Assembly (NCBI GenBank): GCA_021850555.1
Contig: JAJZLX010000436.1
Coordinates: forward strand, 1-6,518
DNA: 6,518 nt
Origin: Pseudomonadota bacterium
GTDB taxonomy: Bacteria; Pseudomonadota; Gammaproteobacteria; Steroidobacterales; Steroidobacteraceae
Reading direction: 5' to 3'
Positions 1-5,592 of this stretch are shown in pieces (the stretch's first letter is position 1; each line of letters starts with the position of its first letter). Position numbers and translations under genes: made by a program. Under the pieces are notes generated by a model. It worked only from the letters and a program-made list of their open reading frames with translations, was not told the DNA's origin and did no database searches.

Positions 1-4
1 CCGC

Positions 5-343
5 ATGGCAAACCTGATCATCATCTCCTGGCGTAACATCCCCGCGCAGGTGATCGTCAAGCGCGGACGCGAGACGGCCAAGGTGCAGCTCTCCCAACGC
101 TTTCAGGAAGCGGTGGACCGGGCCGCGATGCGCGCCGGCCGCGGCACATCGAACGCCTACCTTGCCGACTGGCAGCGCAGCCCGCCCCGCCCCTGCGCAG
201 ATGACCTTCAGGGCGAGGCTGCCGCGGAGGCCACTCGGCTGGAGGCGGCCTACAGCGACGAGCGCCTCGAGCAGCTCGTGCGCTCCAAGGGCGTCGATTC
301 CTCTTCGGACACCCCCTTCTCTCCCGAGCCGAGCGAGGCCTGA
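5..343 (+). CDS. Small conserved protein of the 'virulence factor' family, linked to MetV/MetF
   Basis: This 112-residue protein resembles, from memory, the small Pfam family labelled 'Virulence_fact', which in proteobacteria tends to sit directly before a MetV-type gene. The recognisable part is the N-terminal half: a W-R-x-I-P-A-Q-V-I stretch at residues 9-17, a K-R-G-R turn at 19-22, an R-F-x-x-A-x-D-R-A-A-M-R helix at about 32-43, and a Y-L-x-x-W motif at 52-56. The second half is acidic and alanine-rich, and the tail is low-complexity Ser/Pro. I see no signal peptide, membrane segment or cysteine cluster, so it is probably a soluble cytoplasmic protein. The ATG at position 5 gives the family's usual N terminus; only four bases precede it, so its ribosome binding site and promoter lie outside the window. 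Its stop shares one base with the metV start. The biochemical role is unknown. I infer an accessory or assembly role for the MetV/MetF reductase, and see no reason to think of virulence. Confidence 0.8.
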   Translation: MANLIIISWRNIPAQVIVKRGRETAKVQLSQRFQEAVDRAAMRAGRGTSNAYLADWQRSPPRPCADDLQGEAAAEATRLEAAYSDERLEQLVRSKGVDSSSDTPFSPEPSEA

Positions 344-801
344 TGTACGCACTGCGGCTCTGGTCGGTGCGCCACGCGCGCGGCCTCAACACCTTCTATC
401 GCGGCTTCGAGACCGTCCTGACCGGTTTGCATCCGCTCTTCAGGCGCTTGGGCTACGAGCGCCTCGAGCGCCCCGTGGCCGCCGTCGAGCACTCGGTCAA
501 GGGGCTGTTGTTCGACTGCAGGATGTGCGGCCAGTGCGTGCTCTCCTCCACCGGCATGTCCTGCCCGATGAACTGCCCCAAGCAGCTTCGCAACGGCCCC
601 TGTGGCGGCGTACGCGACAACGGCCATTGCGAGGTGCGCCCCGAGATGAAATGCGTCTGGCATCAGGCGGTCGCCGGCAGCGCGCGCATTAGGGGAGGCC
701 GTGAGGCGTTGAGGGAGGTCCAGCTCCCGGTGGACCGGCGGCTGCAGGGTCGATCCTCGTGGCTGCGCGTGGCGCGCGAGCGCGCCGGAGCGGCCGCGTG
801 A
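343..801 (+). CDS. metV: MetV-type cysteine-rich subunit of methylenetetrahydrofolate reductase
   Basis: This 152-residue protein matches the MetV family (often annotated 'methylenetetrahydrofolate reductase C-terminal domain'). In acetogens MetV partners MetF and is thought to pass electrons between the flavin of MetF and an external carrier. The core is a cysteine cluster at residues 59, 62, 65, 74, 78, 87, 96 and 104, including C-x2-C-x2-C, a C-P-x-x-C-P step and an N-G-P-C-G-G loop. Eight cysteines could hold two Fe-S clusters or structural metal; sequence alone cannot decide. A basic helical region precedes the cluster. After it comes a conserved-looking P-V-D-R-R-L-Q-G-x-S-S-W motif near residues 129-140. 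The ATG overlaps the upstream stop as TGATG, with a weak GAGG four bases before it, which suggests coupling. The end overlaps the metF start by four bases. Being separate from MetF rather than fused, it fits the two-subunit MetVF enzyme rather than the E. coli NADH-dependent type. Confidence 0.87.
   Translation: MYALRLWSVRHARGLNTFYRGFETVLTGLHPLFRRLGYERLERPVAAVEHSVKGLLFDCRMCGQCVLSSTGMSCPMNCPKQLRNGPCGGVRDNGHCEVRPEMKCVWHQAVAGSARIRGGREALREVQLPVDRRLQGRSSWLRVARERAGAAA
787..790 (+). promoter_or_regulatory. Ribosome binding site choosing the GTG start of metF
   Basis: A GGAG lies seven bases before the GTG at 798, inside the last codons of metV. It supports that GTG rather than the in-frame GTG at 759, which would lengthen the overlap with metV to 43 bases and add a 13-residue Arg/Ala-rich leader unlike the family. 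Confidence 0.55.
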
Positions 802-1817
802 TCTTCGAGGACGAGCCGGTCCCGGGCTATCCGCTGCCGATCCTGCCGGGTCACACCTCCCCCGGACGGCTCGAGCGGGTTCTGCGCGCCGGTCAGTTCG
901 CCGTGACCACCGAGCTCGCTCCGCCCGATTCCGCAGACCCCGAGGAGGTCTACCAGCGGGCCAGGATCTTCGACGGCTACGTGGATGCCATCAACGCCAC
1001 CGACGGCAGCGGTGCCAACTGCCACATGTCGAGCATGGCGGTCTGCGCCCTGCTCACCCGCTTGGGCTACGCCCTCGTGATGCAGATCTCCTGCCGGGAC
1101 AAGAATCGCATCGCCATCCAGGGCGACATCCTCGGCGGGGCCGCCATGGGCGTGTGCAACATCCTGTGCCTCACCGGCGATGGGGTGCAGGCGGGCGATC
1201 ACCCGCAGGCGCTGCCGGTGTTCGACCTCGACTGCATGTCGCTGCTCTCGATGGCCCGGACGCTGCGCGACGAGCACCGCTTCCTGAGCGGCCGCAAGAT
1301 CACGTATGCGCCGCGGGTGTTCCTCGGGGCTGCCTCCAACCCATTCGCCCAGCCGACCGAGTGGCGCGCCGAGCGCCTGGCCAAGAAAGTGGCCGCCGGC
1401 GCCCAGTTCGTCCAGACCCAGTATTGCTACGACGTGCCGCTGCTGAAGACCTTCATGAGCCGGGTGGAGGACCTGGGTCTCATCGGCAAGGTCTTCATCC
1501 TGGTCGGCGTCGGCCCTCTGCGCTCGGCCAAGACCGCCGAGTGGATGCGTGCGAACGTCCCGGGTCTTCATATTCCCGATGCCATCATCAAGCGCCTCGC
1601 GGGCGCCCGGGATGGTGCGCGCGAAGGCCGCAATCTCTGCATCGAGCTCATCCAGGAGATCCGGGAAGTGCGCGGGGTGAGCGGCGTGCACGTCATGGCC
1701 TACCGCCAGGAAGACAGTGTTCCCGACATCATCGAGCGCTCCGGAGTCCTCCGCGGCCGCGTCCCCTGGTATCCGGGACGCGATCCTCAGGTGTCCGGGC
1801 CGCGATCCGCAGCGTAA
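798..1817 (+). CDS. metF: Methylenetetrahydrofolate reductase, MetF catalytic subunit
   Basis: This 339-residue protein is a flavin-dependent TIM-barrel reductase that interconverts 5,10-methylene-THF and 5-methyl-THF in the cytoplasm. The family's catalytic residues are visible: the glutamate of the T-E-L-x-P-P strand (E39, matching E. coli Glu28), the aspartate of L-T-G-D-G (D128, matching Asp120) and the glutamine of Q-T-Q-Y (Q208, matching Gln183). Other family landmarks are I-N-A-T-D-G-S-G near 67-74, the S-C-R-D-x-N-R-I-A segment near 99-107, and a late H-V-M-A-Y-R-Q-E strand. The length is slightly above that of E. coli MetF. I chose the GTG at 798 because it overlaps the metV stop as GTGA and has a GGAG seven bases upstream; the in-frame GTG at 759 is less likely. 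Fusion to an AdoMet-regulatory domain (as in eukaryotes) is absent. With metV next door, the electron partner is probably not simply NADH. Direction of flow, reductive or oxidative, cannot be read from the sequence. Confidence 0.93.
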   Translation: MIFEDEPVPGYPLPILPGHTSPGRLERVLRAGQFAVTTELAPPDSADPEEVYQRARIFDGYVDAINATDGSGANCHMSSMAVCALLTRLGYALVMQISCRDKNRIAIQGDILGGAAMGVCNILCLTGDGVQAGDHPQALPVFDLDCMSLLSMARTLRDEHRFLSGRKITYAPRVFLGAASNPFAQPTEWRAERLAKKVAAGAQFVQTQYCYDVPLLKTFMSRVEDLGLIGKVFILVGVGPLRSAKTAEWMRANVPGLHIPDAIIKRLAGARDGAREGRNLCIELIQEIREVRGVSGVHVMAYRQEDSVPDIIERSGVLRGRVPWYPGRDPQVSGPRSAA

Positions 1818-1840
1818 CCCTTCAACCCAATGGCCGCATC

Positions 1841-2761
1841 ATGACCGACACAGTCTTAAGCTCAGCAACCCGCGAAGTCGTCATCGGCTTCGAGCGTCCC
1901 TTCGTCATGATCGGCGAGAGGATCAATCCCACAGGCCGCAAGATCCTCGCCGCCGAGATGGCCGCGGGGGACTTCTCGCGTGTCGAGGCCGACGCACGCG
2001 CCCAGGTCGCCGCCGGCGCACACATGCTCGATGTGAATGCCGGCATCCCGCTCGCCGATGAGCCGGCGATCCTCGCCAAGGCCGTGCAGCTGGTCCAATC
2101 GATCACGGACGCGCCGCTCTCCATAGACTCCTCCATCGTGGCGGCCCTCGAAGCGGGCCTTGCGGTCTACAAGGGCAAGGCGCTGGTGAACTCCGTCACG
2201 GGCGAGGAGGAGCGCCTGGAGGCCGTGCTGCCGCTGGTGAAGAAATACGGGGCGGCGGTGGTGGCGATCTCCAACGACGAGACGGGCATCTCCGAGGATC
2301 CGGATGTGCGCTTCGAGGTGGCGAAGAAAATCGTGCATCGCGCGATGGACCACGGCATCCCGGTGAGCGACGTGGTGGTCGATCCGCTGGTGATGCCGAT
2401 CGGCGCCATCAACAGGGCCGGCCTGCAGGTGATGCATCTGCTTCACCGGCTCAGAGCCGAGCTGAAGGTGAACACCACCTGCGGCGCCTCCAACATCAGC
2501 TTCGGACTGCCCGCCCGGGAGGGCATCACGGCGGCGTTCCTGATCTCGGCGATCGGCGCCGGCATGACCTCCGCGATCATGAACCCGCTGCACACCGAGA
2601 TCGTGCGGGCCGTCATGGGGGCGGACGTCATGATGGGGCACGATCCGGACTGCGCGCGCTGGATCCGCAAGTTCCGCGAAGTGCCGGCCGCCGGCGCTGC
2701 GGGAGCCGAGGGAGCCGCTCGCGGCCGGCGCGAGGGAGGTCATCGCCGCCGTGTCAGCTGA
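1841..2761 (+). CDS. Pterin-binding methyltetrahydrofolate:corrinoid methyltransferase (DhpS/AcsE/MtrH-like)
   Basis: This 306-residue protein is a single TIM-barrel pterin-binding domain. Such enzymes move a methyl group between N5 of methyl-THF and the cobalt of a corrinoid protein; AcsE of acetogens and the folate domain of MetH are relatives. The start of the barrel carries the I-G-E-R-I-N-P-T motif (about residues 24-31), then L-D-V-N-A-G near 64-69. The residues matching AcsE Asp75, Asn96, Asp160 and Asn199 are D96 (in I-D-S), N117 (in V-N-S), D181 (in V-D-P-L) and N218 (in A-S-N-I-S). After the barrel comes a short Ala/Gly/Arg-rich tail rather than another domain, so it has neither a B12-binding domain nor a homocysteine domain; those partners must be separate. 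The ATG at 1841 follows metF by 23 bases, has no convincing Shine-Dalgarno sequence, and no alternative start lies just upstream in frame. The end overlaps the activator gene by 11 bases. Dihydropteroate synthase (FolP) is an alternative family name but the motifs fit corrinoid methyltransferases better. Confidence 0.9.
   Translation: MTDTVLSSATREVVIGFERPFVMIGERINPTGRKILAAEMAAGDFSRVEADARAQVAAGAHMLDVNAGIPLADEPAILAKAVQLVQSITDAPLSIDSSIVAALEAGLAVYKGKALVNSVTGEEERLEAVLPLVKKYGAAVVAISNDETGISEDPDVRFEVAKKIVHRAMDHGIPVSDVVVDPLVMPIGAINRAGLQVMHLLHRLRAELKVNTTCGASNISFGLPAREGITAAFLISAIGAGMTSAIMNPLHTEIVRAVMGADVMMGHDPDCARWIRKFREVPAAGAAGAEGAARGRREGGHRRRVS
2734..2740 (+). promoter_or_regulatory. Ribosome binding site for the GTG start of the corrinoid activator
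   Basis: GGGAGGT, a strong Shine-Dalgarno match, lies ten bases before the GTG at 2751, within the last codons of the methyltransferase gene. It supports the GTG start even though this creates an 11-base overlap. The same bases encode part of the Gly/Arg-rich tail of the upstream protein. Confidence 0.6.
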
Positions 2762-4778
2762 ACCGGGCGCCCTGGTCGTTTTCACGCCCTCGGGCAAGCG
2801 CGGTCGCTTCCCGCTCGGCACCTCGCTCCTCGCGGCAGCGCGCTCGCTGGGAGTGGATATCGATTCGGTCTGCGGGGGACGGACGATCTGCGGACGCTGC
2901 CAAGTGCTCGTCATGGAGGGCGAGTTCGCCAAGCACGGCGTTCTCTCCCAGGCCGGACACCTCTCCCCCGTGGGCGCTGCGGAAAAGAGCTACGCCCGCC
3001 GCCGCGGCCTCACGAGCGGGCGGCGTCTGTCCTGCCAGGCGCTCATCCAGGGCGACCTGGTGGTGGACGTGCCCCCGGGCAGCCAAGTGCACCGGCAGGT
3101 GGTTCGCAAGGAAGCCGACGCCCGCGCCATCACCCTGAATCCTTCGGTGCACTTTTACTTTGTCGAAGTGCGCCAGCCCGACATGCACCATCCGGCCGGC
3201 GATCTGCAACGGCTGAAGGAGGCCCTCGAGCGCGAGTGGCAGCTGAGCGCTCTTCAGTGCGATTTTCAGGTCCTGCAGAGCCTGCAGCCGGTGCTGCGCA
3301 AGGGCGAGTGGAAAGTCACGGCGGCCGTGCGCAGCGGCTCGCAGATCATCGGCGTCTGGCCGGGTTACCACGATCGCAAGCTCGGGCTCGCGGTGGACGT
3401 CGGCTCGACCACCATCGCCGCCCATCTGTGCGACTTGAGAACCGGTGAAGTGCTCGCCTCGAGCGGCGCCATGAACCCTCAGATCCGCTTCGGTGAGGAT
3501 CTGATGAGCCGTGTGTCGTACTCCATGATGCACCCCGGCGGAGCCGAGCAGATGACGGTCGCCGTGCGCGAGGCCGTCAACCAGCTCGCCGCCGACGTCG
3601 CTCACCAGGCGCAGGCCGCTCCCGAGGACATCCTGGAGATCACGCTGGTCGGCAACCCGATCATGCATCACCTGCTGCTCGGCATCGATCCGGTGGAGCT
3701 CGGCGGCGCCCCGTTCGCACTGGCCACCGACGAGGCCACCGCCCTTCGCACCGCGGACCTGGGCCTCGCCCTGCATCCGAACGCCCGCGCCTATGTGCTG
3801 CCCTGTATCGCGGGCCACGTCGGCGCGGACACCGCGGGCATGGTTCTCTCGGAGCGGCCTGACCTCGCCGATGACATCACCCTTCTGGTAGATGTTGGCA
3901 CCAATGCCGAGATCGTGCTCGGCAACCGGGAGCGACTGCTCGCCTGCTCGAGCCCCACGGGCCCGGCCTTCGAAGGGGCGCAGATCAGCAGCGGCCAGCG
4001 CGCCGCGCCCGGGGCCATCGAGCGGATTCGGATCAATCCCGAGACGCTCGAGCCCCGCTTCAAAGTCATCGGCTCTGACCTGTGGTCGGACGAGCCGGGG
4101 TTCGAGGAGGCGATCAAAGAGACCGGAGTCACCGGCATCTGCGGCTCGGGCATCATCGAGATCATCGCCGAGATGTATCTCGCGGGCATCATCAACCAGG
4201 ACGGTGTGGTGGACGGACAGCTCGGCGCACGCAGCCCGCGCATCGTGCCGCAGGGCCGGACCTTCAGCTACGTGGTGCACCAGGGGGCGCAGACGCTCAT
4301 GGTCACCCAGAACGACGTTCGAGCGATCCAGCTCGCCAAAGCCGCCCTCTATGCCGGTATCAAACTGCTGATGGAGCAATTCGGCACCGACCACGTCGAT
4401 CGCATCCGTCTCGCCGGCGCCTTTGGCGCTCACATCGACGTCAAGTACGCCATGCTCCTCGGGATGATCCCGGACTGTGATCTCTCGCACGTCGCCTCGG
4501 CAGGCAACGCCGCCGGGACCGGGGCGCGCATCGCGTTGCTCGACCTCGACTCGCGAGAAACGATCGAGGCTCTGGTGCGCAAGGTCGAGAAGATCGAGAC
4601 CGCCCTCGAGCCTCGCTTCCAGACACACTTCGTGGAAGCGATGGGCATTCCGCACTCCACCGCAGAGTACGTGCATCTGCGCAAGGTGGTGGACCTGCCT
4701 GCGCCCAAGCCGCTCGCCCCTCGCGAGAACGCGCGAGGACGGCGGCGCCCGCGGCCGGAGTCGGTCGAAAGCACATGA
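2751..4778 (+). CDS. ATP-dependent corrinoid reductive activator, [2Fe-2S] ferredoxin plus ASKHA domain (RACo/RamA-like)
   Basis: This 675-residue protein belongs to the RACo/RamA (DUF4445) group. These enzymes use ATP to drive one-electron reduction of inactive cob(II)alamin to cob(I)alamin on a corrinoid protein. Residues 1 to about 110 form a plant-type [2Fe-2S] ferredoxin with cysteines at 41, 47, 50 and 95 (C-x5-C-x2-C, then a distant C), as in RACo; RamA of methanogens instead carries [4Fe-4S] clusters at its C terminus. A linker and middle region follow. The ASKHA part starts near 211 with the phosphate-1 loop V-D-V-G-S-T-T (215-221). It continues with a second V-D-V-G-T-N loop at 380-385, an S-S-P-T-G-P-A-F-E-G stretch at 400-409, G-I-C-G-S-G at 462-467 and an L-A-G-A-F-G loop at 554-559. 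The protein ends in a short Arg/Pro-rich tail. The GTG start overlaps the upstream methyltransferase by 11 bases and has a good ribosome binding site. The neighbour supplies the methyl chemistry that this protein keeps running when cob(I)alamin is oxidised. The exact corrinoid partner is not in the window. Confidence 0.9.
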   Translation: MSAEPGALVVFTPSGKRGRFPLGTSLLAAARSLGVDIDSVCGGRTICGRCQVLVMEGEFAKHGVLSQAGHLSPVGAAEKSYARRRGLTSGRRLSCQALIQGDLVVDVPPGSQVHRQVVRKEADARAITLNPSVHFYFVEVRQPDMHHPAGDLQRLKEALEREWQLSALQCDFQVLQSLQPVLRKGEWKVTAAVRSGSQIIGVWPGYHDRKLGLAVDVGSTTIAAHLCDLRTGEVLASSGAMNPQIRFGEDLMSRVSYSMMHPGGAEQMTVAVREAVNQLAADVAHQAQAAPEDILEITLVGNPIMHHLLLGIDPVELGGAPFALATDEATALRTADLGLALHPNARAYVLPCIAGHVGADTAGMVLSERPDLADDITLLVDVGTNAEIVLGNRERLLACSSPTGPAFEGAQISSGQRAAPGAIERIRINPETLEPRFKVIGSDLWSDEPGFEEAIKETGVTGICGSGIIEIIAEMYLAGIINQDGVVDGQLGARSPRIVPQGRTFSYVVHQGAQTLMVTQNDVRAIQLAKAALYAGIKLLMEQFGTDHVDRIRLAGAFGAHIDVKYAMLLGMIPDCDLSHVASAGNAAGTGARIALLDLDSRETIEALVRKVEKIETALEPRFQTHFVEAMGIPHSTAEYVHLRKVVDLPAPKPLAPRENARGRRRPRPESVEST

Positions 4779-4842
4779 CCCGGTCAATGACGCCGCGTTC
4801 CCACGTGGCACCATCTCGTTTGGCAATCAATCGAACGAACCG
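4779..4842 (+). other. 64-base gap before etfB, with two small dyads and no clear promoter or terminator
   Basis: This is the longest non-coding stretch in the window. TGACC-C-GGTCA (4776-4786) straddles the activator stop codon, and the eight-base palindrome CCACGTGG lies at 4801-4808. The one-base loop and the lack of a following T run argue against a rho-independent terminator. I see no good -35/-10 pair and no Shine-Dalgarno before the etfB ATG. Either dyad could be an operator or chance in GC-rich DNA. The gap leaves open whether etfBA is transcribed with the upstream block. Confidence 0.3.
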
Positions 4843-5592
4843 ATGAAACGCATACTGGTCGGCATCAAGCGCGTTGTGGACTACAACGTGCGCATTCGTG
4901 TCAAGCCGGACGGCACGGGCGTGGTGACCGAAGGGGTGAAGATGAGCGTGAACCCCTTCGATGAGATCGCCCTGGAGGAGGCGCTGCGGATCAAGGAGCG
5001 GGGAGCGGCCGAGGAGGTGATCGTGGCCACCGTGGGGCCCTCGGACTGCCAGGGGCAGCTGCGCACGGGGCTCGCCATGGGCGCGGATCGGGCGCTGCAC
5101 GTTCACACCGATGAGCCGATCGAGCCGCTCACGGCCGCGCGGGCGCTGCTGAAGCTCATCGAGCGCGAGCAGCCCTTTCTCGTGCTGCTCGGCAAGCAGG
5201 CCATCGATGATGACAACGGGCAGACCGGGCAGATGCTCGCGGCGCTGTGGAACCGCCCCCAGGCCACCTTTGCCTCCAAGCTCTCGATCGAGGGTGAGAA
5301 GGCGCGGGTGACCCGTGAGGTGGACGCGGGGCTCGAGACGCTCGAGATCGACCTGCCGGGGGTGGTGACGGTGGACCTGCGCCTGAACGAGCCGCGCTAC
5401 GTGAAGCTGCCGGACATCATGAAGGCGAAGAAAAAGCCTCTGGAGACGCTGGAGCTTGCGAGCCTCGGGGTCGAGGCGCGGGTGCGCTTGAAGCCGGTGC
5501 GCTTCGAGCCCCCCCCGCAGCGCCAGAAGGGCATCCGGGTCAACGATGCCGCCGAGCTGCTCTCCGCACTGAAGCAAAAGGGCCTGCTGTAA
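4843..5592 (+). CDS. etfB: Electron transfer flavoprotein, beta subunit
   Basis: This 249-residue protein has the standard EtfB length. With EtfA it forms the soluble ETF heterodimer that takes electrons from acyl-CoA and N-methyl-amine dehydrogenases and gives them to ETF:quinone oxidoreductase. The N terminus (M-K-R-I-L-V-G-I-K-R-V-V-D-Y-N) is typical and fixes the ATG at 4843. AMP-site segments are V-A-T-V-G-P at 61-66 and the G-K-Q-A-I-D-D-D-N-G-Q-T-G-Q loop at 117-130. The partner-recognition loop L-N-E-P-R-Y-V-K-L-P-D-I-M-K-A-K-K-K ends at residue 198. Its L189 aligns with the anchor Leu195 of human ETF-beta, and K194 and K197 with the human methylated lysines 200 and 203. These features mark conventional respiratory ETF rather than the electron-bifurcating type. 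Three prolines in a row (223-225) lie in a run of eight C bases. The stop codon is directly followed by the etfA start. No good ribosome binding site is visible before the ATG. Confidence 0.96.
   Translation: MKRILVGIKRVVDYNVRIRVKPDGTGVVTEGVKMSVNPFDEIALEEALRIKERGAAEEVIVATVGPSDCQGQLRTGLAMGADRALHVHTDEPIEPLTAARALLKLIEREQPFLVLLGKQAIDDDNGQTGQMLAALWNRPQATFASKLSIEGEKARVTREVDAGLETLEIDLPGVVTVDLRLNEPRYVKLPDIMKAKKKPLETLELASLGVEARVRLKPVRFEPPPQRQKGIRVNDAAELLSALKQKGLL

Noticed and set aside
759..797. Earlier GTG start for metF
   Set aside because: It would add an Arg/Ala-rich leader and a long overlap with metV. The GTG at 798 has a ribosome binding site and the usual GTGA coupling.
1154..1840. N-terminal extension of the methyltransferase frame back into metF
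   Set aside because: The added residues are Arg/Pro-rich shadow of metF in another frame. The pterin-binding domain begins just after the ATG at 1841.
2754..4826. 690-residue open frame on the minus strand opposite the corrinoid activator
   Set aside because: It mirrors the GC-rich plus-strand gene, whose product has clear ferredoxin and ASKHA motifs. The minus-strand product is His/Gly/Arg-rich with no recognisable family.
4477..4842. Upstream extension of etfB into the activator gene
   Set aside because: The added part is out-of-frame activator sequence. EtfB proteins begin at the M-K-R-I-L-V motif at 4843.
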